Part shown: positions 41,993 to 51,310 of the stretch, in pieces
Layout of the letters: each line of letters opens with the position of its first letter
Numbering within the stretch: the stretch's first letter is position 1
NCBI GenBank assembly: GCA_958350755.1
Contig: CATWID010000003.1
Span: 22,385-86,384 of the forward strand
Direction: 5' to 3'
DNA: 64,000 bases
Source: an uncultured Collinsella sp.
GTDB lineage: Bacteria > Actinomycetota > Coriobacteriia > Coriobacteriales > Coriobacteriaceae
Translations under genes and position numbers: made by a program
The notes under the pieces: model-generated
Database searches by the model: none
What the model was told of the DNA's origin: nothing
The model's input: the letters and a program-made list of their open reading frames with translations, nothing else

Positions 41993-42112
41993 AAGTGAGT
42001 AGACTTTTTGCGATATTGCGAGCACATGACTTTTGCGCAAGGGTTCTACCTGCGGTTTTATGTTTCGCTATGCGGGCTGTGCCTGGCTATTGCAAAAAAA
42101 GTCTACTCACTT
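41993..42112. repeat. 120-bp inverted-repeat element, copy 3
   Basis: AAGTGAGTAGACTTTTT at the left end and AAAAAGTCTACTCACTT at the right are exact inverted copies of 17 bp. The middle differs from copies 1 and 2 except for CTACCTGCGGTTTT. It lies in the 310-bp gap between the start of the Ski2-like helicase gene and the stop of trmB, 67 nt past the trmB stop. The rest of the gap shows no gene. Confidence 0.88.
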
Positions 42113-42179
42113 AGGTTTGAGGGCCGTTCGCTGGCGCCAATTTGCGCTTGTTTGCCGACGCCGCGACCATCAGAAGCCC

Positions 42180-43019
42180 CTAGGACTCTTGCGGCAGGCG
42201 CTTCTTGCCTTTACGGGCGCGGTTTCTAAAGTTCTCGACGGCCTCTTCCATGCCCAGAGGTACATAGGTGAGCTCATCGAGGTTTTCGGGCAGGTAGCAG
42301 GCAAGGCTTTGCTCCTGCGCGCGGCCCGCCGCGAGCTGTTCATTGCTGGGCTGCGCGCCGGGTGTGGCGCAAATGCCATAGACGACGGCACCCATCTCGC
42401 GCGTGCGGCATTCGTATTCGGTCTCGGGATGCTCGGGATGGTCGCGGCGGACGTCGTCGCTTACCCAAAGCGTGTCGTAGCCGGCCGTGGCAAACTGCCC
42501 CAGGGCGTAGTCGCGCAATGGCTTACTGTCGGTTCGCAGTGTGACGGTGGCGCCGGCTGAAAAGAGCGGGCGGTAGAGCATCAGATGGTCGACATGGACG
42601 AGTCGTTTTTTGGCGTACTTGGCCTTGGGCTGCGGCGTGGGAAAGTTGATGGTTATGGCGTCGAGCTCGCCTGCGGCAAACAGCCGCGGCAGCGATGCGG
42701 CGCCTCGGGGCAGCACAAGCGCATTGGGCAGCTCCTGCTCGCAAATCTTCTGGGCGGCATAGGCAATGCAGATGGGCTCCTGGTCCATGCCGATAAAGAG
42801 AGTGTCGGGTTCGCAGTGGGCTCGCTCAACCAGATAGGTGCCTTTGCCGCAGCCCAGATCCAGGTGAAGGCGGGCGAAGGGCTTGCCACCAGCCGGCGTA
42901 CATGCTTCACGCCAATGTCCGGTATAGCTCTCGGGGCTCGTCTCGATGGCATCGGCGTAGCGCTCCAGGCGCTCTTCGAGCACAAAGTTCTTAGGCGTGC
43001 GAACGTGGACGGCTCCCAT
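42180..43019 (-). CDS. trmB: tRNA (guanine-N7)-methyltransferase TrmB, divergent
   Basis: A 279-residue SAM-dependent enzyme that forms m7G46 in tRNA. The SAM site HLDLGCGKGTYLVE, then FIGMDQEPICIAY and a family-type segment NFPTPQPKAKYAKKRL are present. Most TrmB proteins have N-F-x-D-P-W-P at that position; here it is N-F-P-T-P-Q-P, so the usual Asp is replaced. The C-terminal tail of about 70 residues is longer than usual. AAGGAGCCTC precedes the ATG. The neighbouring gene is a Trm9-like methyltransferase. Assignment to TrmB is likely; altered specificity is possible. Confidence 0.82.
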   Translation of the reverse strand: MGAVHVRTPKNFVLEERLERYADAIETSPESYTGHWREACTPAGGKPFARLHLDLGCGKGTYLVERAHCEPDTLFIGMDQEPICIAYAAQKICEQELPNALVLPRGAASLPRLFAAGELDAITINFPTPQPKAKYAKKRLVHVDHLMLYRPLFSAGATVTLRTDSKPLRDYALGQFATAGYDTLWVSDDVRRDHPEHPETEYECRTREMGAVVYGICATPGAQPSNEQLAAGRAQEQSLACYLPENLDELTYVPLGMEEAVENFRNRARKGKKRLPQES

Positions 43020-43137
43020 GAGGCTCCTTGATCATGAGTATGGAACGCATGGCAGCACGTTCCATCAATGGGTTGAAAAGGGTGGGGCATAGCTTGCCCG
43101 AAAGTTGCGGTGCGGCTCGGCGGCAAGTCGCCGATGC

Positions 43138-44010
43138 CTACAGGCGCTTGAGAATCACGTAACGGTTGAGCTCGCCGCTGCGACCGTCGGCATGGAAGCG
43201 CTCAAGCTCGCGCACGGGGACCTCGCCGCTCTTGTAGAACGTTCGGACGCCGCGCACCAGGTCGGTGATCTGCTGATCGTCAAAGTGATGGCAATAGCGG
43301 TAGGCGTGGCGGTCGTTTTGCCAGCCAATGAGGTGGTCACCGGCTTCAAACTGCGCGGAATCGTAACCCTCAAACGGCGGGGTGAGCTCGGCGCGGGCCT
43401 CGGCACGAACGGCCTTGCGCGCCATGCGCCCGTCGTTCATAAACTCCCAAAAGCTGATGGCGATGATGCCGCCTGGGCGCGTCTGGCGCACCAGGGCGTC
43501 GAGCACGCGTACGCGGTACTCGCACGACGGCACGTGGTGCATAAATCCAAAGCAGACCGAGATGTCGGCGAGCGGGGCGTCGAAAAGCACGTCGGGTGTC
43601 TTGGCGGGGTTGAGCTTCATGAGGGCGTCGAGCACATCGAGTTCCTGGAAGTGCAGGTTGGGAATGCGCAGGGCGTGGCCACGTGCATCGATGGCCAGGT
43701 CCTGGCATGAGTCGACGCCATAGAACTCAAACGGGCAGCTGGCGTCTGCCGAGGGGTTTGCGCCATCGACGCCCTTGGCGGCAAGTGCGCCGCCGGCGGC
43801 AAAGTTCTCGAATCGCATGTTGCCGCAGGCAAGATCGAAGACGCGGACGGGATGCTCGATCGTGGCGACGTCGAGCTGCTCGAGCGCTATGTCCATGGTG
43901 CGTACCCAGCCGGGCCACGGTGCCTGGCGCGTATCGGAGAAGGAGGCGGAGTGCTCGCGATAGAACGTATTGTTGAGCTGGATGAGCGATGATGCGAAAT
44001 CGCGGTTCAC
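43138..44010 (-). CDS. Trm9/ALKBH8-like SAM methyltransferase
   Basis: A 290-residue class I methyltransferase. The N-terminal FYREHSASFSDTRQAPWPGW strikingly matches the HFSxTRxxPWP motif that marks Trm9 and the ALKBH8 methyltransferase domain. SAM motif I is VFDLACGN, followed by FYGVDS, ISVCFGFMHHV and RPGGIIAISFWEF, also Trm9-like. Trm9 makes mcm5U at wobble uridine from the cm5U product of Elp3; an Elp3 gene lies 2 kb away. The start is GTG at 44010 behind GGAGGGAG; upstream codons are not coding-like. The bacterial function is inferred from motif and neighbourhood only. Confidence 0.78.
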   Translation of the reverse strand: MNRDFASSLIQLNNTFYREHSASFSDTRQAPWPGWVRTMDIALEQLDVATIEHPVRVFDLACGNMRFENFAAGGALAAKGVDGANPSADASCPFEFYGVDSCQDLAIDARGHALRIPNLHFQELDVLDALMKLNPAKTPDVLFDAPLADISVCFGFMHHVPSCEYRVRVLDALVRQTRPGGIIAISFWEFMNDGRMARKAVRAEARAELTPPFEGYDSAQFEAGDHLIGWQNDRHAYRYCHHFDDQQITDLVRGVRTFYKSGEVPVRELERFHADGRSGELNRYVILKRL

Positions 44011-44278
44011 GGCGCGGAACTCCCTCCGATGGCGGTGCGGAATAAACAGTACGACCATACTACCGTTAACGCCGCAACGGGGACAACCGAGCTGCTGATC
44101 AATGCTTTGTTTGGACACATTTCCGCAGCTCATATGTGCCCGCAACCGCCGGTTGTCAAAAATCTCACTAAAATAGGTGGCATGATTTTGGCGGTGGCGG
44201 ATAGATTTCTAACTGTGCAAGGCGCCTTAAGAACAAAAACGGTCCGGCGGCACGGCTGGCAAAAGCATAGGAGGAATC

Positions 44279-44995
44279 ATGAATGTAGAAACTGCGCAGC
44301 GGCTCGCCGATCTTCGCCGCAGCAAGGGCTTTAGCCAAGAAGGACTGGCACGAAAGCTGGGACTGTCGCGCCAGGCGGTCAGTAAATGGGAGCGCGCGGA
44401 GAGCTCGCCCGATACCGAGAACCTGATCTCGCTTGCCAAGCTCTATGGTGTGAGTCTGGACGAGCTGCTCAATCCGAGCGACGAGATCGAGGACGATATC
44501 GAGTTTGAGAACGAGGACCGTGCCCGCCAGCGCGAGGCCGAGGCGGCCGAGCGCGCCCGTACCCACGAGGCGGCAGCGCGCGCTACCGAGGCGGCAACAC
44601 AGGCGAGTGATGCCGCGGCCAAGGCAGCGCAAGCTGCAAGTTGGAGCGCGCAGGCGGCTAACGCCGCGACGGCGCAAGCGACGAGCGCTGGCGCGGTCAA
44701 TCCGACTCCAGTGAAAGGTCCGTTCCAGTCGTTTCCGTATTGGGCCGTGTGCTGGCTGCTGTTCTTTTTACTGATGTTCCTGTTTGGTGGTGCCCCCTTT
44801 GCCGCACTGATCTTCTTTACGATCCCCATCTATCACTGGGTGGCGCGTGCGCTCGATGGTGATTGGGCGCGCGGGGATATTCAGGTTGGTCCGGCGCCGG
44901 TGGCATCCAGGGCTCAGGATGATTCCCCTGCGGTTGATACCGACGTGGCTACCGCGACCCCCGCTGATCCGAGCGCCAAAGAAGGTGATGAATAA
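44279..44995 (+). CDS. XRE-family membrane-anchored regulator
   Basis: A 238-residue protein: XRE helix-turn-helix at 5-60 (LRRSKGFSQEGLARKLGLSRQAVSKWERAESSPDTENL), an Ala/Glu/Gln-rich helical linker at about 75-140, then two hydrophobic segments between 150 and 190 (VCWLLFFLLMFLFGG and ALIFFTIPIYHW) and a hydrophilic tail. This design fits membrane-linked stress regulators. ATG 44279 follows AGGAGGAATC. Its stop overlaps the start of the DUF4097 gene by one base, so the two are coupled. Confidence 0.88.
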   Translation: MNVETAQRLADLRRSKGFSQEGLARKLGLSRQAVSKWERAESSPDTENLISLAKLYGVSLDELLNPSDEIEDDIEFENEDRARQREAEAAERARTHEAAARATEAATQASDAAAKAAQAASWSAQAANAATAQATSAGAVNPTPVKGPFQSFPYWAVCWLLFFLLMFLFGGAPFAALIFFTIPIYHWVARALDGDWARGDIQVGPAPVASRAQDDSPAVDTDVATATPADPSAKEGDE

Positions 44996-45891
44996 TGAAA
45001 CTCTCGCATGAATCTAAGGTGCGTCTGGGCGTTGGCATCGGAGCGTTTGTGCTTATTGTTGGGCTTGTCTTTGGCGCTTCGCGGACATGGATTCATTTTG
45101 ATGGTCCGTGGGATCTCGGCGATATTGCATCCGGTTTGTCCGGTATGGACGATGTGGTTGACGGGGACGATTCTTTGGATGGCGGTAACTATTCCGCTCA
45201 GTCTCGGCAGCTTTCGAGCGAAACGTTTGATGCCGACTCATTCCAGTCCCTTGACCTGGATGTGACATCGGGTGAGGTTGAGATCAAGTGCGTTTCCGGC
45301 GGGCAGGTGCGTGTCATCGAGAGCGGTCGTGTTGCAAAGGGGGTAGCTACCTACGATGCTGCCACTCAGAATCTGGCCGAGGTTAAGGGTTCTACGCTCA
45401 AGATTCGCCAGTTCGATTGCGATGACGAGCGCGCCATTGACCGCACGGTTACCGTCGAACTGCCGCGCGAAGTTGCCGATAACATGGTGGGCATTACAGC
45501 GAATGTAGGAGCGGGCGATCTGACGGTCACGGACATTGCGTGTCATGACCTCAACCTGACGTTGGACTCGGGAGACGTTGAGTTTGCGGGCACTGTAACC
45601 GACACCCTGAATGCCAAGGTCGGTTCGGGTGATGTGACGTTTGAGCTCTACCAGGCCCCCGCGAAGTCGATGGACGTAAGCGTGGACTCGGGCGATGTGG
45701 AGATAGCGGTTCCGAACTCTACGGGCTTTACGGCGAGCCTCACCGTGGGCAGCGGCGACTTCGAGAGCGATTTCCTTCCGCTTGGCTACGATGGCGAGAC
45801 CATATTGAATCTTGAATTCGACAACGGTGATAAGTCTGCCACGTATCGTTTTAAGGTCGGTTCGGGTGACATGTCGTTTGATCCGGAGTGA
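44995..45891 (+). CDS. DUF4097-family exported beta-strand protein
   Basis: A 298-residue protein with an N-terminal membrane anchor or signal (VRLGVGIGAFVLIVGLVFG) and repeats of the kind LDVTSGEVEI, VGAGDLTV, LDSGDVEF and VGSGDVTF, typical of the DUF4097 beta-solenoid. Such proteins often pair with an XRE or PspC-like regulator, as here: the start codon overlaps the stop of the XRE gene. It likely lies outside the membrane and may sense or respond to envelope stress (inference). Confidence 0.87.
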   Translation: MKLSHESKVRLGVGIGAFVLIVGLVFGASRTWIHFDGPWDLGDIASGLSGMDDVVDGDDSLDGGNYSAQSRQLSSETFDADSFQSLDLDVTSGEVEIKCVSGGQVRVIESGRVAKGVATYDAATQNLAEVKGSTLKIRQFDCDDERAIDRTVTVELPREVADNMVGITANVGAGDLTVTDIACHDLNLTLDSGDVEFAGTVTDTLNAKVGSGDVTFELYQAPAKSMDVSVDSGDVEIAVPNSTGFTASLTVGSGDFESDFLPLGYDGETILNLEFDNGDKSATYRFKVGSGDMSFDPE

Positions 45892-45938
45892 CATGCGGTT
45901 TTCGGAGATCGGTACATATAGGCATGCTCTTTGATGTA

Positions 45939-45978
45939 GGCGCCGGAGCCGTGACGGGCTCCGGCGCCTTTGCCTTTA
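45939..45978 (+). terminator. Terminator after the DUF4097 gene
   Basis: GGCGCCGGAGCC / GGGCTCCGGCGCC with a short loop is followed by TTTGCCTTT. It separates the XRE/DUF4097 pair from elp3. Confidence 0.92.
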
Positions 45979-45988
45979 CAATGGGGTC

Positions 45989-47893
45989 ATGGAACAGATT
46001 ATTTTGAACATACTCGATGCCCTGCGTCGCGGCGAGACCGTGGACGACAAGGCACTCGTCAAGCTGATACATGCCGAGGCGCGCCGCGAGGGTGCCGACA
46101 AACGCGATTTGGCCAAGCGCCGTCTGCTGCCTTTTTACCAACGGGTTAAACGTGAGGAGCCGGCTCGGTGGGCTGCGTGGAATGTCGATGCCGAGTTGGA
46201 GCGTCAACTGCTGCAAGTGCTGCGCATGAAGCCTCGTCGCACGGCCTCGGGCGTGGCGACCATTACCGTCATCACCAAGCCCTGGCCATGCTCGGGCGAT
46301 TGCCTGTTTTGCCCCAACGACCTGCGCATGCCCAAAAGCTATCTGCACGCCGAGCCGGCGTGCGCCCGTGCGGAGCAAAATTGCTTTGACCCGTATCTGC
46401 AGGTGAGTGCCCGTTTGACGGCGCTTTCGCAAATGGGGCATGCGACCGATAAGATTGAGCTCATTGTGCTCGGCGGTACCTGGAGCGACTATCCGCAAGG
46501 GTATCAGACGTGGTTTATGTCGGAGCTCTTCCGCGCGCTCAATGACGATGCCGTGGCTGGTGTGGCGGCTAACCCCATGTTGGCGCGTCCGGGCATCAGT
46601 CGTGCCGAGGCGGGGCGTCTGCTCGATGACGCTCCCGCCGATGCCCTGCCGCCGGTGGTGGCAGAGCGCCGCGAGCGCTATCGGGCCGCCGGCATTGCGA
46701 CAGACGAGGTCGAGCTTGCTGCCGGCGTTGCCGACGAGCAGGGGCGTGTGGATGCTGCCGTGGGCGGCTATAACCGTGCGGTGCGTCGTCTGTACGGTCC
46801 CGGTACGCCGTGGGGCGAGGTCACTGAGTGGCAGACGGCAACGATGGAGGAGCTCGAGCGTCAGCAGCGCATCAACGAGACGGCGAAGCATCGCGTGGTG
46901 GGACTCGTTATCGAGACGCGCCCCGATGCTGTAACGCCGCAGGCGCTTACGCTCATCCGCCGCCTGGGCTGCACCAAGATTCAGATGGGCATCCAGAGCC
47001 TCGACCAGCACCTGCTCGATATCAACGAGCGTCGCATTTCGGTGGCGCAGATCGAGCGGGCGTTTTCGCTTGCGCGCCTGTTTGGCTTTAAGATTCACGC
47101 GCATTTTATGCTTAACCTGCTGGGCGCCACGCCCGAGGGGGACAAGCGCGACTACGAACGCTTTATGACCGAAGGGGCCTTTATGCCCGACGAGGTCAAG
47201 GTCTACCCGTGCGCGCTCATCGAGGGCTCGCGTCTGGTGGGTTGCTATGAGCGTGGCGAGTGGCGCCCCTATACCGAGGACGAGTTGCTCGACGTGTTGG
47301 CCGATGACATTGTGGTGACGCCGTCGTTCTGCCGTATCAGCCGCATGATTCGCGACTTTAGCTCCGATGACATCATGGTGGGCAACAAGAAGCCCAATCT
47401 GCGCCAGCTCGTCGAGAATCGTTTGGCGGCCCGTGGCGAGGGCGCCAAGGTGAGCGAGATTCGCTATCGAGAGATCAGTACCGAGGGTGCCGACCTGGAT
47501 GAGCTGTCTCTTGATGAGGTCGCTTACGAGACGCCGGCGACTCAGGAACGCTTTTTGCAGTGGGTGACGCCGCAGGGCAAGATCGCGGGCTTTTTGCGCC
47601 TGTCACTTCCCGACCGCGCGTTTGTTGCCGCGCATGCGGGCGAATTGCCGACGACGCCGGACGAGGCGATGATTCGCGAGGTGCACGTGTATGGCATGGC
47701 GGCACGCGTGGGAGATCAAGGCCAGGCGGCTCAGCATCATGGACTGGGGCGCTCGCTGGTGGAGCGTGCATGCCATATTGCTCGGGACGCGGGGTATACG
47801 CACATCAACGTGATCAGCGCGATCGGTACGCGCGAGTACTATCGCCATCTGGGTTTTTACGACCATGGACTCTATCTGCAAAAGGAGCTCTAG
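45989..47893 (+). CDS. elp3: Elp3-type radical SAM / acetyltransferase (tRNA U34)
   Basis: A 634-residue bacterial Elp3. The radical SAM cluster Cys are Cys101, Cys105 and Cys108 in CSGDCLFC, within KPWPCSGDCLFCPND. The fold continues with LGGTWSDYPQGYQTWFM and IQMGIQSLDQHLLDIN. The C-terminal GNAT domain shows EVHVYGMAARVG, a QHHGLG acetyl-CoA loop and AIGTREYYRHLGF. Elp3 adds a carboxymethyl group to wobble uridine of tRNA, using acetyl-CoA and SAM. It starts just after a terminator and ends directly at the next gene. A Trm9-like methyltransferase is near. Confidence 0.95.
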   Translation: MEQIILNILDALRRGETVDDKALVKLIHAEARREGADKRDLAKRRLLPFYQRVKREEPARWAAWNVDAELERQLLQVLRMKPRRTASGVATITVITKPWPCSGDCLFCPNDLRMPKSYLHAEPACARAEQNCFDPYLQVSARLTALSQMGHATDKIELIVLGGTWSDYPQGYQTWFMSELFRALNDDAVAGVAANPMLARPGISRAEAGRLLDDAPADALPPVVAERRERYRAAGIATDEVELAAGVADEQGRVDAAVGGYNRAVRRLYGPGTPWGEVTEWQTATMEELERQQRINETAKHRVVGLVIETRPDAVTPQALTLIRRLGCTKIQMGIQSLDQHLLDINERRISVAQIERAFSLARLFGFKIHAHFMLNLLGATPEGDKRDYERFMTEGAFMPDEVKVYPCALIEGSRLVGCYERGEWRPYTEDELLDVLADDIVVTPSFCRISRMIRDFSSDDIMVGNKKPNLRQLVENRLAARGEGAKVSEIRYREISTEGADLDELSLDEVAYETPATQERFLQWVTPQGKIAGFLRLSLPDRAFVAAHAGELPTTPDEAMIREVHVYGMAARVGDQGQAAQHHGLGRSLVERACHIARDAGYTHINVISAIGTREYYRHLGFYDHGLYLQKEL

Positions 47894-48772
47894 ATGAACA
47901 AGCCAAGTGTTTCCGCTGGCTTCGTTGCCGGCGTTGCTCTGGGAGCCGCGGCGCTTGGTGCGGCCACCGTCGCTGTTCGTGCTGCCTGTCTGCAGGTTGC
48001 GCGAACTCGCAATGGGTTGGCGTGTGTGAAACGCGTGCACGATGAGAACGGCGACGAAGTCCGCGTGTTGGTGCAAGGCGGCGTGTACCAAAGCGCGGCC
48101 TATGTTGGCGAGCGTTGGGCAGAGCCCGTCTTTGCGTACTATCGTGCGTTTGACGATGTGTTTGAGGCCGAGGATGCCATGCGCGATGCTTGTGGTCATG
48201 GCATCGACCGCATGCTTATGCTGGGCGGCGGCGGGTGTGCCTATCCCAAGTTCGCGCTGATGTCGCACGAGAGTTTGCGCATGGACGTCATCGAGTATGA
48301 CGGAGAGATAACGCGCTTGGCGCGCCGTTGGTTCTATCTGGATGAACTGGAGCACGCGGTGGGCGATCGCCTGCGGGTGATTACCGCAGAGGCTCGCTCG
48401 TATCTGGGTGTGACGAGCGTGGGGCATCGTCGCTACGACGTGGTCGTGAGCGATTGCTTTGGCGGTGCCGAGCCCGTGCGCGAGCTGGCGACCGTTGAGG
48501 CGCTGCGCCTGGTGCGGGGCAGCCTGAACCCCGGGGGTATCTACGTGGCCAATATCGTGAGCGCAAACGAGGGGAGCGATGTGACGTTCCTGCGCGACTG
48601 CGCTGCCACGGCGCTCGAGGTGTTCGCCCACGTTTGGGTGGTCCCATGTGGCGATGCGGAGTTCGGCGGCGAGGAGAACTACCTGCTCATCGCCAGCGAC
48701 GGCGACTACACCTTTGCCGAAGCCGTGCCCTTCGACACCGACTTCCTCGGCACCGTCCTTCACGACAAGTAA
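47894..48772 (+). CDS. Spermidine synthase-like methyltransferase-fold protein
   Basis: A 292-residue protein starting right after the elp3 stop. An N-terminal hydrophobic stretch (FVAGVALGAAALGAATVAVRAA) may anchor it in the membrane. The rest matches the spermidine synthase / fused-MFS synthase Rossmann fold: GGVYQSAAYVG, MLMLGGGGCAYPKF, MDVIEYDGEITRLA and DVVVSDCFGG. The full set of polyamine-site residues cannot be confirmed, and no SAM decarboxylase is in the window, so the substrate is open. Confidence 0.8.
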   Translation: MNKPSVSAGFVAGVALGAAALGAATVAVRAACLQVARTRNGLACVKRVHDENGDEVRVLVQGGVYQSAAYVGERWAEPVFAYYRAFDDVFEAEDAMRDACGHGIDRMLMLGGGGCAYPKFALMSHESLRMDVIEYDGEITRLARRWFYLDELEHAVGDRLRVITAEARSYLGVTSVGHRRYDVVVSDCFGGAEPVRELATVEALRLVRGSLNPGGIYVANIVSANEGSDVTFLRDCAATALEVFAHVWVVPCGDAEFGGEENYLLIASDGDYTFAEAVPFDTDFLGTVLHDK

Positions 48773-48799
48773 GTCTCCCCGTCCCAAAAAGGACTGGTC

Positions 48800-51244
48800 T
48801 TAGGCGTGGTCGCGCCAGCCGTGAACGCGCTGCTTCATGCCCTCTATGTCGAGCACGCCTTCGGCAAAGCCCTTGCGCACGAGCTCTTCGGGAACAAACT
48901 CGTCGTAGCGGTCAAAGTAAGGCACCTCGCCAGGATAGACGAGCTCGATGGGATCGAAGTCCTTTTCGGCCTCGGCGGCGAGCACCTCAAAGAACGTCTC
49001 CTCGTCGGCCTTCATCTTAAACTGCATAAAGTACGGGCGTGACGGGTCGAGTCCGCGAAGGCCCAGCTCAGCGGCGCATTTGATTTTAAGCATGCGCTCG
49101 AGTGCTAGGAAGGCGTAGCTGCCCAACCAGGGGAAGAGCACCCAGGTGTCGCCACCCAGGTTGATGAGCGGCTTAGTTCCCGCGCCCGAAATCTCGGCGG
49201 TATGACGAGCCTGCGCCAAGCGAGCCCGTGCGTTACCCATAAGGTACGGATATGCTGCGTGCTCAGTGAGCGCTTGGCGCATGCGCTCGAGCACATGCGT
49301 GTTAATGTCGCCGGGGCAGTCGCCAAAGTAGGCCGGCACCCGGCCCTTGACCTGCGTGGCAAAGACAGTGTGGCGCTTCCAGTCCACTTCCTCGACAATC
49401 CAGCAGTGTCCGGCGATGGCGATGCGCTCACCGGGCGGGGGCGGATTAACGATCGTGCCCAGCTCGGCCGATTCGCTCCGGACGGTAAACTCCTCGTTTT
49501 CCTGGAACACGGCGTAGAACTTAAAGTTGTTGATGATGCGCTCGCCCGCGAGACCCACGATGAGCCCGCCACCTTCGGTGACCTGGATATGGTCGATCTT
49601 AATGAGGTGACGTAGCAGCACACGGTAATCGTCTGCCGAGACACGGTGGAAATAGCTGAGCGTGAGCACGCGCTGGGCAAGTTCGGCCGGCGTGAGCTCG
49701 CCGGTGCTGGCGAGGGTCGACATAGTCTGGTGATAGAGCAGGCTGTAGGGGAGACGATCGAGCTCGGGTGGCTCGACCCACTTTTCCTCGCGATAGAGTT
49801 GTACGAGCGCGATACCCTGCAGGAGCTTCCAGGGAATGGTTTCGGGCATCATCGTGCGCGGCTCGGGCTCTTCCTCGCGCATGACAAACCACATCTCGGG
49901 CGGAAGATCGCGACGGCCCGTGCGCCCCATGCGCTGCAAAAAGGAGCTAACGGTAAACGGCGCGTCAATCTGGAAGGCGCGCTCCAGGCGGCCGATATCG
50001 ATACCGAGCTCCAACGTAGAGGTGGTGACGGTTGTCTGCGTCTGCTCCTCGTCGCGCATGAGCTCCTCGGCCGTCTCGCGTAGCGATGCCGAAAGATTGC
50101 CGTGATGGATGAGAAAACGGTCGGGCTCGTGCCGGCTCTCGCAGTAGCTGCGCAGCATGGAGCACACGGCCTCTGCCTCCTCGCGCGAGTTGGCAAAGAC
50201 CAGGCATTTGCGGCCGCGCGTATGCTCAAAGATATAGCCCATGCCGGGGTCGGCGTTGTCGGGCGCCGTGTCGGTGGGGTTGAGAAGCGCCTGCTCGGTC
50301 GCTCGTGGGATGTCGACTTCGCCCTCGGGGGCCGAGGAAGTGCGACGGTCTTTGGGAGCGGCCTTGCCCCGCGCCTGCTCACGACGTTGACGGTGTTCTT
50401 CCTGTGTAAGCCGTCCGCTGTGGCACATGTCTTGTCCGGATGCGGGCAGCGCCGCGGGCGCCGCCGTCTCAATACGCTCGCAAGCAAGCACCTCGGCTTC
50501 TTGTGGACCTGTGCCTACGAATCCTCGTTGCTGAGCCTGGGGGCCCGAGTTGTAGAAGTGCTCCATGGAGATGCGCCACACGCGGCGCGGTTCCTCAAAG
50601 CGGGGGATAACGCAGTCGCGCCCCGTTCCCTGCGAGAGAAAGGCGCCCGTGCGCTCGGGGTCGCCGATGGTGGCCGAAAGGCCAATGCGGCGGGGCTGCA
50701 CGCCTGCCATGCGCGAGAGGCGCTCGATAAGACAGAGCGTCTGCCCGCCGCGGTCGCCGCGCATGAGCGAATGGACTTCGTCGATAACCACATAGCGCAG
50801 GTCGCAAAACATGCGCGGGATCGCCATGTGCTTATGGATCAGGAGCGCCTCGAGCGACTCGGGCGTAATCTGTAGGATGCCGCTCGGTTTTTTGATGAGT
50901 TTGGCCTTGTGTGATTGCGAGACATCGCCATGCCAGTGCCAGACGGGGATATCGGCTTCTTCGCACAGGTCGTTGAGGCGGACGAATTGGTCGTTGATGA
51001 GCGCCTTGAGGGGGCCAATGTAGAGGGCGCCCACGCTTGCGGGCGGGTTCTCCCAAAACTCGGTCAGGATGGGAAAGAAGGCTGCCTCGGTTTTGCCGGA
51101 AGCCGTGGATGCCGTCAGGAGCACATTATCTTGCGTGTTAAAGATGGCATCAGCTGCTGCAACCTGGATAGAGCGTAGGCTCTCCCAATCGTGGGAGTAG
51201 ATGAAGTCTTGGATAAACGGGGCGTAGCGGTCAAAGGCGTTCAC
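48800..51244 (-). CDS. Lhr/BrxHI-like DEAD/DEAH helicase
   Basis: An 814-residue superfamily 2 helicase. Walker A is TASTASGKT (Lys51), followed by ALYIGPLKALINDQ, the DEVH box at 155-158, GLSATIGD, HHGNLSASLRE, TSTLELGIDIG and QRMGRTGR. The conserved ALYIxPLKALINDQ and C-terminal domain place it with Lhr-like helicases such as BrxHI of BREX type 2. An acidic/basic insert at about 265-340 is variable. GTG 51244 follows AAAGGAGG at 4 nt. It is the last gene of a unit with the BrxD-like ATPase and the TerB protein. Confidence 0.9.
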   Translation of the reverse strand: MNAFDRYAPFIQDFIYSHDWESLRSIQVAAADAIFNTQDNVLLTASTASGKTEAAFFPILTEFWENPPASVGALYIGPLKALINDQFVRLNDLCEEADIPVWHWHGDVSQSHKAKLIKKPSGILQITPESLEALLIHKHMAIPRMFCDLRYVVIDEVHSLMRGDRGGQTLCLIERLSRMAGVQPRRIGLSATIGDPERTGAFLSQGTGRDCVIPRFEEPRRVWRISMEHFYNSGPQAQQRGFVGTGPQEAEVLACERIETAAPAALPASGQDMCHSGRLTQEEHRQRREQARGKAAPKDRRTSSAPEGEVDIPRATEQALLNPTDTAPDNADPGMGYIFEHTRGRKCLVFANSREEAEAVCSMLRSYCESRHEPDRFLIHHGNLSASLRETAEELMRDEEQTQTTVTTSTLELGIDIGRLERAFQIDAPFTVSSFLQRMGRTGRRDLPPEMWFVMREEEPEPRTMMPETIPWKLLQGIALVQLYREEKWVEPPELDRLPYSLLYHQTMSTLASTGELTPAELAQRVLTLSYFHRVSADDYRVLLRHLIKIDHIQVTEGGGLIVGLAGERIINNFKFYAVFQENEEFTVRSESAELGTIVNPPPPGERIAIAGHCWIVEEVDWKRHTVFATQVKGRVPAYFGDCPGDINTHVLERMRQALTEHAAYPYLMGNARARLAQARHTAEISGAGTKPLINLGGDTWVLFPWLGSYAFLALERMLKIKCAAELGLRGLDPSRPYFMQFKMKADEETFFEVLAAEAEKDFDPIELVYPGEVPYFDRYDEFVPEELVRKGFAEGVLDIEGMKQRVHGWRDHA

Positions 51245-51310
51245 GGGGCCTCCTTTCAACATCGAATCTCTCAACGCGGCTGGCAACGGCTTGCTGCATT
51301 ACTGCTTCAA

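Noticed and set aside
45851..48787. Long minus-strand frames opposite elp3 and the spermidine synthase-like gene
   Set aside because: Antisense shadows; the plus strand has unmistakable Elp3 motifs.
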